From: Kuschelorhynchus macadamiae
Taxonomy: Eukaryota > Arthropoda > Insecta > Coleoptera > Curculionidae
Length of the DNA: 64,000 nucleotides
Direction: 5' to 3'
Assembly: GCA_030620095.1 (NCBI GenBank)
Contig: JAUTXW010002106.1
Coordinates: 62,001 to 126,000 of the forward strand
Part shown: in pieces, positions 24,951 to 35,067 of the stretch
Layout: each line of letters opens with the position of its first letter
How positions within the stretch are numbered: the stretch's first letter is position 1
Translations under genes and position numbers: made by a program
The notes under the pieces: model-generated
Databases searched by the model: none
Seen by the model: the letters and a program-made list of their open reading frames with translations, nothing else
What the model was told of the DNA's origin: nothing

Positions 24951-24978
24951 GTCATCTTACCGTATGTGGTAAGATGAC
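24951..24978. repeat. Hairpin inside pogo element
   Basis: GTCATCTTACC / GGTAAGATGAC, perfect 11-bp arms around GTATGT. The arm resembles the subterminal GGTAAGGTGAC at 23000-23010, so it may be a transposase-binding repeat. Confidence 0.75.
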
Positions 24979-25255
24979 TAAAATGCTATTTTTTTAGTTT
25001 TTTAAAAAAATGATGATGTGATGGCGATATTTGCCATTTGAATAATGTAAGAAATATGTTTGTAGTTCTACATTTGCATTTTCATTTCTTAGAATAAATA
25101 TTTTCATTATTGAAATAAGGTTTTCTCTTAACATCGCCATCTTACCCTACTTTCCCCTATACGTCAATTTTTTTAAGTAGCAATTTGCAATTTCTTTCTC
25201 CGACTAAAGTAACATTATAACATTTGTAAATTAAATTATATATAAAATCACTTAC

Positions 25256-25378
25256 GTGGTATTGGATAAGCATATTGATCGGGATGTCTTGCTATTAATG
25301 TATTCTTTATATGCCTTCTTCCAACTCCGTGAGCACCAAGTAATACCAAGGTTTTTCTCTGAAACGCTGGATCAGTCA
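25256..25378 (-). CDS. CASK: CASK exon: GK domain start with degenerate P-loop
   Basis: 123 nt: two bases, 40 codons, one base. After the joint codon (A|TG, Met) it reads TDPAFQRKTLVLLGAHGVGR and ends HPDQYAYPIP. The GAHGVGRRH segment stands where active guanylate kinases have a GxxGxGKS/T P-loop; Arg-Arg replaces Lys-Ser, as in all CASK proteins, so no normal nucleotide phosphate binding is expected. MTDPAFQ before RKTLVLL is a little longer than the KLPAFKRKT form I remember for the main human isoform. The acceptor is ATTATAG, the donor GTAAGT. Confidence 0.94.
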
Positions 25379-26454
25379 CTATAATTAGGAAATTAAAAGC
25401 ACTTTACAAAAGTGGTTAGTAGACCCAATAACCTCAAAAGTGTAAATGTTAAACGATATTTTCAAACAATGAATGATAGGTTAGGCAGAAAAGAAAGCTG
25501 AATTTTGTATTGAAATTATTAGAAATAAGTCGCTTAAGTGAAGGTCTGGAAATAAAATCAGAAACGTCTATGTGGTTAGGCACATTTAATGATAGATATA
25601 CGACTGTAGTTAAAAAAAAACACATTTTAAAATCAACTATAAAAATATAAAATAGTAATTCCAATTTTATATATCCTCGCAATTTTTGAATTATTAGTTT
25701 TAGATTTTTATGATTTAATCTCTAAGGTGATTTAGGAGATGTTTTTAAGCCCTATTCTCTTAACTATCAATTAAAATAATAATAATAATAAGAATAAGAA
25801 TAATATTAGTCATTTAAATAACAAGTCAAAATCAAAATGATCAAAAAAATACTCATCGAAAAAGTACAATATCATTCAAATCAAGTCAGAAGCTGTGCTA
25901 CGAGTTCGGTTAAATTAAAGAAAAGTTGCCGCTTATAATACTAATTCCAAATTCTTTTACATAGTTGCAAAATTCCTACTAATTCCTGAGATACAGGGTT
26001 ATGTCTGAAAAACGCACAAATTTTTATAACTTTTTCCGCTCTACATCATGGTATCTTCTAATTTAATTTCTGACGTTTATTACAAATTGGGTCTGTTACG
26101 CTGGATGTGTCAGGCAACGTGGCAACAGTGCGCGATGCGAACGACGACAGCCGTGGGAGTGAGAAAGGACAGTAGCAACGAAAAAACCGAAAATGAAATG
26201 GACGTTAGACTGTTTCTTATAAATAAAATTAATTATTGTGAGCTTTGTTAGCCTTAATAATAATAAAAGCAGTGTCAGTAAGTGAGTGTTATAATTGTAT
26301 GGGAGGCAGAAGGTGGTCCTTTGAGAAGGTAAATGCTAGAACCCCACAACCGAAATACGAAACAAAACAGGGTCATTTTACAACTTCAAGGTTATTTAAC
26401 TGGAATTCTCAAATAATGAAAGGCAAATATGATATTTGTTTATGCGAGGTCATT

Positions 26455-27468
26455 TCGTAATGCTGCTAACGCGCTTTAAACATATCAAAATTTGTACCTG
26501 GAAAGAAGAATACCCAATCCCAAAATATTTGCAAGATTAGAAAGAAGAATGCGAGAGCACGGATCATTTAACAAGTCTCAAAAACGAGTTTCTACTATTA
26601 TGTGGGAAGGGGGACAGAACGAGATCAACGTGTTAGGTGTATGTTTGCTTTAATTATAATGTACATTTTTAATAAGTACTCTGCAATATTTTTTTGGGAG
26701 ATGTACATTATAAAAATATTAACAACGTTGAAGTTTCCTAAGGGAAATGAAAAAGAAACTGGTGTATCAAAAGATTCGGCAAAAATAATACTGCATCGCA
26801 ATAGATTTAGACAGTAGCGTTGTAAAAAAGTGCATCATTTAAGGCTAACTGACTATGCAAAGAGAAGGATATGTTGCAGTTGGCTTTTAAGGCGTCGAAG
26901 GCAAGGCTCCACATTTGTAAAAAAATTATGGTACCGGTGGACTCCAAGCAATGAACACTTCCAACGTGAACTAGTTTTATAGGAAAGGTTCAGCATCAAT
27001 GTGTGGCTCGGGATATTAGATCAAAACAGCTGCGTCCGTTTTTCTTTCAAGAAAATTTGACTGGTTTAATTTACTTTGACTTTTTATCTACTTCGCTTCA
27101 AGATTTTATATAACCTTCCATTGGATGTCAATCGAAATTTTAAGTACTTTCAACAAGATGGTGCACCGTCCCATCCCGGCCATCGATGTGTAAGATTTTT
27201 AAACAACTTTAAACCCAACAGATGGATTGGCAATAAAGGGCGTCCAACGCGATCACCTAATATTACCCCAATGAATTTCTCCATATGGGATATTATTAAA
27301 GCTAGTATGTATCGAATTAGGCCGCCGAATTTAGATCAATTAATTATAAGAATTCGACATGCATGTAACGAAATTACTCCTAATATGTTAGAAAGAATTA
27401 AAGAAAAGATGATTGTAAATTCCCAAAAATGTTTACGAAACAATTGTGGTCATTTCCGAAACCTATAA
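26455..27468 (+). pseudogene. mariner/Tc1-type transposase, broken
   Basis: 26495-26640 reads RRIPNPKIFARLERRMREHG, the helix-turn-helix part seen as (Y..RR.P....F.RL..RLRE.G.F) in insect mariner-like proteins. 26820-26985: KKVHHLRLTDYAKRRICCSW, and ERFSINVWLGILD near 26980. 27140-27468: FQQDGAPSHPGHRCVRFLNN, with the second catalytic Asp; RWIGNKGRPTRSPNITPMNF, with the third acid replaced by Asn (NIT for DLT); NLDQLIIRIRHACNEITPNM; end NCGHFRNL-stop. The last 130 codons are open. Upstream frames are shifted and a 60-bp hairpin (26654-26713) interrupts the protein. Terminal repeats not found. Confidence 0.85.
26654..26713. repeat. 60-bp hairpin insertion in mariner gene
   Basis: Perfect 13-bp arms TTATAATGTACAT / ATGTACATTATAA around a 34-bp loop, lying between two homologous parts of the transposase. 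Possibly a tiny foldback insertion. Confidence 0.7.
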
Positions 27469-28330
27469 TAGTTGCGTTAACCGTGAATAGTTCTCTTCTT
27501 AATTTTTGTTAAATATTTAAAAGTTTATGTTTAAATAAAAATATTAAGCGTTCCTTTAATTTTATTTGTAGATTTCAGAATTTCTGTTTGAAAAAACCGT
27601 GAAAAGTGTTATTAAATAATATTTTTATTATAAATAACGTCAAATATTTTAATTTATGAAAGGTATGACAAAAAGACAGGGCCGTACAAAGGACACTTTT
27701 TAAAATTTCCCGATGATGGATTTTCTGGATAGAAACGCAAGGAACCATATTCGTGTAATATATGATTGTGTAGCAAATTAAATTTTCTCTCTTAAAATCT
27801 GAAATAAAAATATATTTATATATATTTTATTTTTAATTTATTTATTTATTTATATTCCTCATTCTTTCGAAAATCTATAAACTGTTGATGTAACAGACGC
27901 CAGAAAAAAAAATTTTTACGCGCTTTTAAAAATATTGAGAAACCTTTAAATAATCATCACAATCAAATTTAAAAGACTAATAAACAAATATAACATGGCC
28001 ATTTTTAAAAAAGGAGATAAGACTTAAATAAAGAATGTAATTAAAACTCAAAAAAACTTTTGTAGGCACGAGTGCTTTGGAGCTTATTATCCATATCTCC
28101 AGTTCTTAACTTTTTTAGTTCATTTGGTGTTTGGATACTACAGCATGTTGTTAATAATTGACGATATTTAAAAAGTAGCTTTAGAAATCTGGCATAATCC
28201 GAAGTTCGAGAATATTTAAAATATTTTATAAAAAAATGTACCAGGCCCGGAAATAGAATAAAAAACAAATAAATAATATAAAAGAAAACGTTTATATGAT
28301 AAAAAATAGTCAAGCAACATATATACTTAC

Positions 28331-28450
28331 TAGGTAACTTAACAACTTCTTCGTAGGTAACTAAATCTAATTGGTCGAAAACTGCGTTGTGCTTAGCCAA
28401 GTATTTATCCTTATACTGCTTCTTTTTTCTCCCAAATATTGAGCAATTGA
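28331..28450 (-). CDS. CASK: CASK exon: hook region and approach to GK domain
   Basis: 120 nt: two bases, 39 codons, one base. It encodes NCSIFGRKKKQYKDKYLAKH, then NAVFDQLDLVTYEEVVKLP. The basic GRKKKQYKDKYL stretch is the hook between SH3 and GK (the 4.1-binding part in vertebrate CASK). LVTYEEVVKLP is the conserved lead into the GK fold and supplies the sixth SH3 strand in MAGUK structures. The acceptor is CTTGCAG, the best in the gene; the donor is GTAAGT. Phase 1 at both borders fits the neighbouring exons. Confidence 0.95.
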
Positions 28451-29194
28451 CTGCAAGAAAACGATATTTTATTTTATATATATTCTAAACCATCAAGCGT
28501 TTTTTGAGCCATGCATAATTATATTTGTTTTATATTTTATGTTTTATTTTTCCCAGCATATCATACTGTTGCGACAGAGCTAGAATGGAAAAGCAGCTAG
28601 AAAACATGCTAGGGTAATTTTAAGTATTCTACTAATCAGAATTTCTATCAAAGCTATGCCGAGAAATAGCTATCTTTAGTAATAAAAGAACAACGTAAAA
28701 ATAAAATAGTTTGAAAAATAATAAAACAAAATAAAATTTGTTGAATATTGGACAATGATCTTGATTAGGTCAGCCGAAGTCTCGTTAGACTTTCCAATGT
28801 GAACGTTGACAACCACTAGATTTCAAATATTTAAGAAAAGGTTTATTACTGTATTGAAAGAAGTTCCATATTAACCTATACCAGGTTAAGCGATACATTA
28901 CAAAAAATACAGGTATTGGGTCCGTAAACTTTTATTTGACATTTCTAATAAAATGTCCCCTTTGCCTTCAAAATATTATATTACCGCCCTTAATAATAAT
29001 TAACTAAAGGTCAACTTGAATAAGGAAAGGAGCAGTCACAAAAAAGGGAACGCAACCCACTTAACTTCAATACATACTCAAAAATTATACAAATGTAAAA
29101 TATGTTTAAAAAAAAATGGTTTTTCCAGGCGGATTTATCAAGAAAATTGAAGTATAACTAGTTTAATTCGGCATGTAGTTATTTAATAACAAGC

Positions 29195-29291
29195 ACAGGG
29201 TGTCTGGTTATATTTTAAACGGAACCCTAGAGACGTTATCATATGAGTTATCAAACAACTTTAAATACAATAGTTTTTTTAGTTTTATCGG
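29195..29291 (-). mobile_element. Mini-element, inverted copy
   Basis: Begins ACAGGGTGTCTGGTTATATT. Its reverse complement carries the GTATTTAAAGTTGTTTGATAA core of the 8359 element, ending in CCGATAAAAC. The far end has lost its ACAGGG. Confidence 0.6.
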
Positions 29292-29361
29292 AAAGAATTT
29301 GCTAAAAAAACAAACAATACACGATCGGAAAGTTAACCAATGAGCATCAACCTCATTATTA

Positions 29362-29475
29362 TAATGAGTCTCATTTGATTATTTTTAAAGATATCTCATA
29401 AAAAAACCCTGCAACGAGAAGCAATGTATTCCCATGTAGTGGAACGTTCTTCATTTCTCTCTTGCACACTGCTTC
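29362..29475. mobile_element. Foldback MITE, copy 3 (left half)
   Basis: AATGAGTCTCATTTGATTAT, then AAAGATATCTCATAAAAA, CCTGCAACGAGAAGCAATGT and ATTCCCATGTAGTGGAACG follow the order of the copy at 8079. The right arm is missing. Confidence 0.55.
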
Positions 29476-29523
29476 TTAATTTATAAATATAGAAGTATCA
29501 AATTTGGTATTCGATACCTTATT

Positions 29524-30040
29524 TGAAAACCTCGTAAGTTTAATTTTTGGCAAAATTGACATTTATAGCCTACTGCGTCAAGGTTCTCATATTTTATTAT
29601 ACTTTAAGAAAAAAAAAACGATAAATTTTCATTATTACACCTTCTGTGGTCGAATCTGAAAAGGTCTTATAGAAATCTGTAATATCGACCAACTGAAAAC
29701 CTCGTAAGTTTAATATGGCCGTTCATATTTGAAAACAGTGCTGGTTGATTTTCTGTGAACATGTTCTGTAAGTATTTTTTCTTACTTATCATAGTTTATG
29801 GCATGCTGCTTACATGGAAGAAATTATATTGCCCTTCTTCATTATTTTCTTGTTACATTACTTAATAATTATTTGTACAACACTTACAAGGTTTTCATTG
29901 ATCAATTTTTAAACACGTTATGGAACTTATGAGGTTTGCATTGTTGCATTTTGTTTTAATAATGAGTGTGCCTTGAAACACTCTTATAGAAATCTGCAAT
30001 ATCTAGCAACTGAAAACCTTGTAAGTTTAGTATAACCGTT
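29524..30040. repeat. Dispersed GAAAACCTCGTAAGTTTA units
   Basis: GAAAACCTCGTAAGTTTA occurs at about 29524 and 29695 and (one change) 30009. The last two lie in a 58-bp direct repeat starting CTTATAGAAATCTG (29667, 29982; spacing 315 bp). Weaker copies occur at 30790, and inverted ones near 29885 and 31008. Confidence 0.65.
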
Positions 30041-30151
30041 GACAGTTAAAATTTACTATAATTTCCCGACTATTTCCCCCCCAAACTTATGATGTTTTGA
30101 GTACAGTTTTACAGTGAAATATAAAGAAAGTTCGTTAAAGTTTTTCGAAGA

Positions 30152-30190
30152 TGTCGGTTAGCCTAGTGGTAAAGCATCGGACTGCCAACT
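30152..30190 (+). other. tRNA-like 5' half (SINE or tRNA fragment)
   Basis: GTTAGCCTAGTGGTAAAGCA followed by TCGGACTGCCAA matches an internal box A (TRGCNNAGTGG) and an anticodon-arm-like stretch, but no box B (GGTTCGANTCC) follows. It is a partial tRNA-derived sequence at best. Confidence 0.35.
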
Positions 30191-30221
30191 GGTAAACGGA
30201 AACGGAAATATCATTTAATGA

Positions 30222-30500
30222 AAACCTAACGAAGGCGGAATTGTATAATATAATCCAAAATAACAAATTTCGTAGACCGGGTATTAGAAGCATATGGGCA
30301 TAGAGCTTTGATATTACCTCCATACCACCGGGAATTAAACCTAATTGAAAAAAATATGGGCACCAGTTAAAATCTGGGTAACACTACCTGTAGGTTGGCC
30401 AATACAGAACAGTTAACTAGTCAAAGAGTTGCAAGTTGATGACTGGAAAAAAATATGTGCACATGTTCAAAAGTACGAAGATGCTCAGATTGAATAATAC
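30222..30500 (+). pseudogene. IS630/Tc1-mariner-type transposase C-terminal fragment
   Basis: Frames read NLTKAELYNIIQNNKFRRPG, then (shifted) YGHRALILPPYHRELNLIEK followed by IWAPVK, then DDWKKICAHVQKYED. The LPPYHxELNxIExIWAxVK block is the last catalytic-acid region of a DDE transposase subgroup common in insects and aphids, and DDWKK..HV...ED is its usual tail. At least two frameshifts. It is different from the FQQDGAP-type marinas at 4 and 27 kb. Confidence 0.65.
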
Positions 30501-31169
30501 TGCGTATTTTGTCACAAAGATCTTCTACAATCCTGTCTTATTAAATATTATCTGTTGGAATATATCGTTTTCTTTTAAAGCCACAATATTCACATCATAA
30601 CAAATTCGTTTTCGATGTACCGCTACTGACTGTTAAGCCACGCCACTTAGGCAGTCGACGACTCTAGCCGATCACGTGGCCGGGTCCCTTTCCTATCTTG
30701 CACTTCCTCTATTCTAAAAGGCATATTACTAGTTTATTTAATAAATGGTTTTATTGTTAAAATTATAGATCTTGTTATTTTGAGTGTTTAACTGAAAAAC
30801 TCGTAACTTTTATATTTTCCGCACAAAAAAGTTATAAAAAAAAGTTATTATAAAATAAATAATGAGCCGACATAATGAAATTTTGTGTTTCTAATGGTTT
30901 TAATTGCATACATAATATAACAAATCATATAATTTACACAATATATCAGCATAGAACTTACTTGAAGCCGATTTTTATTGCTCCTGTAAAATCAGCTGTT
31001 GGGTATTTACAAGGTTTTCAAAATATGGTATCGTTGTTTCTAATCGGCAGAAGAGAAGAAGAAACACATGTATTGAAACAATATTATACCTGGTGACTTA
31101 TTTAAAATAATGGAGTTGATCCTCTTTTATAACTTCCCGATCGTCTTTTGTTTGTTTTTTTTTGTAAAT

Positions 31170-31276
31170 TCGTACGATTTCGATAAAAATAGAAAAACTT
31201 ATGTATTTAAAGTTTTTTGATAACGCATACAATAAAGTCTTTAGGTTACCGTTTAAAATATTATCAAACACCGTAT
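31170..31276 (+). mobile_element. Mini-element, third copy
   Basis: Contains TTTCGATAAAAATAG, then GTATTTAAAGTTTTTTGATAA, AATAAAGTCTTTAGGTTACC and AATATTATCAAACACCGTAT, in the same order as 8359-8453. Confidence 0.55.
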
Positions 31277-31588
31277 ACACACATTTGTTAGGTTTCAATT
31301 TTCTTGGTATCAGTATGAATTAATTATTAGTGAAATTCCAGTTAATTGGATAAAACTTATCTGTAAATCTGTAATCTGAAAATATATTCGTAAAGGTAAC
31401 AAACAAAACTAAACAAACCTCGATACCATCTCCATTAATACATAAATATATTTGTTTAACACTTATGTACTTGTTTCACTACTATAATCAAATCTGTACT
31501 CTTTATGAGTAATATGAGCAGCAATCTGTACATGAAGCACAGATATAAATATAAAAAAAATTTAACAACTCCAATTGGACAGGATATA

Positions 31589-31937
<349 letters not shown>

Positions 31938-32520
31938 TCTAAAGTCCAATATTACAAATAAAAATGGAGCAATTAAAATTCGGTAATAAAAAGTGGCAAG
32001 GTAGTATGTAAGCTAGATGCATTAATAAAGATATACTAATTGTATAAACCGATAAATACAGGTGTTTCAAATAGTCGTTCTGACCAAAACAAAATTTTTA
32101 TTTTATTCCGACAAAACTAACACTGCTGATTCGATTTTGCGCCATTTTAAAGTCATACATTAATTGGATTAGAAGATTTCGTAAAATTACAGAAACTCGT
32201 TCGATTCACAAAATGAATACAAACATGTATTATTTAAGTGGTTGTGTTAAAGGAAATTTGATAGCGAGCAGTGTCTTAAATTAAAACCAGGAATAAAAGT
32301 GATAATATGACATTATTTGGAATTATTTAGTATATCAAATAAGTAACTTTGTTAGTTTACAGTACAGAGTTATTGCCTCAAGCACAAAAAAATAATTTTG
32401 ATTTTTACAGAAAGCAGAGTCTTTAAATTAAAGCATGTAAAATGTCAAAACAGGTATAACAGATCTAAAAATTCACATCTGAAAAATAGTGATAATATGA
32501 GTAGCAATCTGTACATGAAG

Positions 32521-32523
<3 letters not shown>

Positions 32524-32588
<65 letters not shown>
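32524..32588. repeat. (TA)n array with shared left flank
   Basis: 65 bp of TA directly after ATGAGTAGCAATCTGTACATGAAGCAC at 32497-32523, the same flank as near 31507, so the two arrays are copies of one element or a local duplication. A hammerhead-like motif lies about 100 bp downstream. Confidence 0.95.
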
Positions 32589-32592
<4 letters not shown>

Positions 32593-32685
32593 AGAGGAAG
32601 GTAATCTTGACCGACTGATAATACAGCTTTCCTGTAAAATAATAATTGGGGTGTGAGTCTTTAGGAAAACTGCTTTTTTAGCAAA

Positions 32686-32714
32686 GTTTCAAAAATATTT
32701 ATTTTCTTCTTCAG
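32686..32714 (-). other. Hammerhead-like core beside (TA)n
   Basis: Minus strand: CTGAAGA (32714-32708), an A/T-rich stem-loop (GAAAATAAATATTTTT), then GAAAC (32690-32686), followed by TTTGCT...AGC that could form stem III. Same order as the PLE motif but a different stem sequence. Tentative. Confidence 0.3.
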
Positions 32715-32912
32715 GGTGCTAGGTGCAATTAATAAAAGATAAATGTTTTCAAAAATCAATTTAAAAGTGTACAAATACTAAAAAAATACTAAAAACATAT
32801 CATGTATAATAATAAAATGGCGTAAAATCAGCAGTATTAGTCTTATCGGAATAAAATGTCATTTGAATTTAAATTTTTTGGCCCATCGTTTATTATACAT
32901 GATAGGTTTAGA

Positions 32913-32913
<1 letters not shown>

Positions 32914-32959
<46 letters not shown>
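32914..32959. repeat. (TA)n array
   Basis: 46 bp of TA after GGTTTAGAG, ending before AGTTTCTCTGTG. No motif shared with the other arrays was found in its flanks. Confidence 0.95.
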
Positions 32960-32961
<2 letters not shown>

Positions 32962-35067
32962 TTTCTCTGTGCAGTTAAGAGAACTGCGAACTGCATTTCT
33001 ACAAAAATCGTGTATTTGAGTAATATTGACTTGAATGAAAAGGAAAAACAAAAATCATAATTTTTGGCATGTAAGTATACCTACTAGTCAATTAAAAAAA
33101 TAATTTCTCAATAATACGGAAGAAGAAATATTTTTGAAGAGAATATACATATAATTCATTGCTGTGATAGTTTAGATATTTGAATGACACTACATATTCT
33201 AGAATTCTGATTAGTATATATCAAATATTACTAAGTTTACACTAAACAACAACCAAAATAAGTTTTTTATGATGATTTGTATAATGTCATAACGTTCTGA
33301 AAATAGGGAAACATCTGCAAACTTTTTTATTTATTATTGTGTATTATGTAGATTCACTAAATAAAACAATATATTTGATTTTTCAATTGTATAATTTATT
33401 AAGTAAAAGTATCTAGGGCCTGATATTTTTTCCCTATTTTTCAAAATGTATCTACAAGTTACTTATACTCAGTCTATACCTGTTGAACCATCACATCCGT
33501 TAGCATGTGATGTACATCCTTTTTCGAAGTCTAGCCAGTGCAACAAAAATACATATCACAACGAATAGGAATAACAAAGTATGTACAAATTGTATATTTT
33601 AGGACTTCAGCATTTTAGTGTGATCTTTATTTGTCTTAATGAATGTATAAAACCTAAACTTATATTACATTCAAGTGGTAGATTAATGCCTTAAATTTAG
33701 TGTAATTATTTACTTCTACTGGATGTCTATCCATTATTGAGATAATGAACCGTATAAGCTAGAGGGTATATTAAATTAAAATAATCGAATTTCGCAGCTT
33801 ATTAAAAATATGCAATGTACCAAGTTGCTTGGTAAATTCTTGAAATCGTCATTTCCTATTACCGGTGATAACTTTAAAACTGAGAATCTGACAAATTAAT
33901 AGTAAATTACTAAATTTCTGAGTTTTTCACACTCTTTCAAACGTCATTTTGTATTTCTATACATTTATATCCAACGCTGAAACGTAGCAAAAATATAGAA
34001 CACCTCATTTCCGCTAGCAATTCAGTAGGTTATTTTAGACGCCACAGGGAAGCTTTTTTTGCCACTGCACTGTACTTTGCGAACTGCAGGGTAAGCCAGA
34101 TATCCAGAGCCAAAATTTTTATAGTTTCATTTTTACACATTATATATAGACATATTTTGAGCATAAAGAGTTAGTTTTGAACCGATTTTAATACGAAATG
34201 ATTTATATTTATTCGTAATATTTTGACATATATTTCACATGTATACATGTAACACATTAATTAGTGCATATTATATTTTAATTCAATAAAAATATAGTTC
34301 AATATATTAAATCTCAGTCTGTTATTACACTAACTGGAAAATTGAAAGACAAAATCCCGTTATTAAAATAAGGTATAAATAGTAGTATTAGTTTATACAG
34401 AGAAATCTAAAAATTACCAAATTAAATATATGCTAGATGTTAGACTTAAAATTTCCATTTTATTCAAAGCTGTGAAATGTTTTTACTTTAAATATCAGGT
34501 ATTAACTTATTAATCAAAACATTTTATGGATTTTTTATTATGCATCTTCGTTAAGAGTCCATGTATACATATCAGTAACGTGCCCGTTCGGTTCCATAAC
34601 GATGTATCATTGTCAGTGAAAACGAAATCAGTGCCTATAATTTAAATAAAAACGTTTACACTTGTTCGGTGCAGTGGCGTTTTTTAATCTTGAGTATAAA
34701 TACATATTTTGATATTTAGTGTATTGCGAACCCTGTTATAAAGTACTCGGTTTGTTTTTTAATATCAACACTTTATTTTTTTAAAAAAGACTACATATGT
34801 TAATTATTGGAATATCAAAATAGTTTTGCTCGACTCTACAAGAATATAGTCATTTTAGCAGAAGAATACCCGAATTTGCTGATATATTTAAGTGCAAAAA
34901 TCGTCTTCTAGGTGTTGAAAAATAGAAAATGATGGTAAGAGCAAAAGCAGATGTTAACAATAAGGAGAAAGAAATTACAGAACAAACTAAATAAAAAAAT
35001 CGGTAAATTTCTTTTACCCGTAACTTCCCGCATTATAAATATTTTCTTTTATAAGGAATAGTGAAGT

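Larger units (their letters stand above)
22972..25157 (+). mobile_element. pogo/Tigger-like DNA transposon, decayed
   Basis: 2186 bp. Terminal inverted repeats of 24 bp: left 22972-22995 starts GGGAAACTTGGGG, right 25134-25157 (reverse complement) starts GGGGAAAGTAGGG; both share GGTAA(A/G)ATGGCGA. Both ends are flanked by TA (22970-22971, 25158-25159), the Tc1/mariner-pogo target. It encloses a pogo-type transposase pseudogene and an internal hairpin (24951-24978). Confidence 0.85.
14533..25255. other. CASK intron (10.7 kb), transposon-packed
   Basis: Contains, in order, a PLE (14741-18888) interrupted by a LINE (15848-18762), a hAT transposase pseudogene (19412-21045) and a pogo-like element (22972-25157). 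The gaps 14533-14740 and 21054-22971 show no gene; 21739-21963 and 22263-22481 are open but featureless. Confidence 0.8.
25379..28330. other. CASK intron (3.0 kb)
   Basis: Holds an AAT/AAG-rich microsatellite at about 25770-25806 and a decayed mariner transposase (about 26455-27468). Position 27675 starts a lone CAGGGCCGTA, the terminus of the hAT family seen at 42 and 46 kb, without a matching right end. I see nothing else. Confidence 0.65.

Noticed and set aside
27675..27685. CAGGGCCGTA as another hAT terminus
   Set aside because: No matching right end or 8-bp duplication was found.
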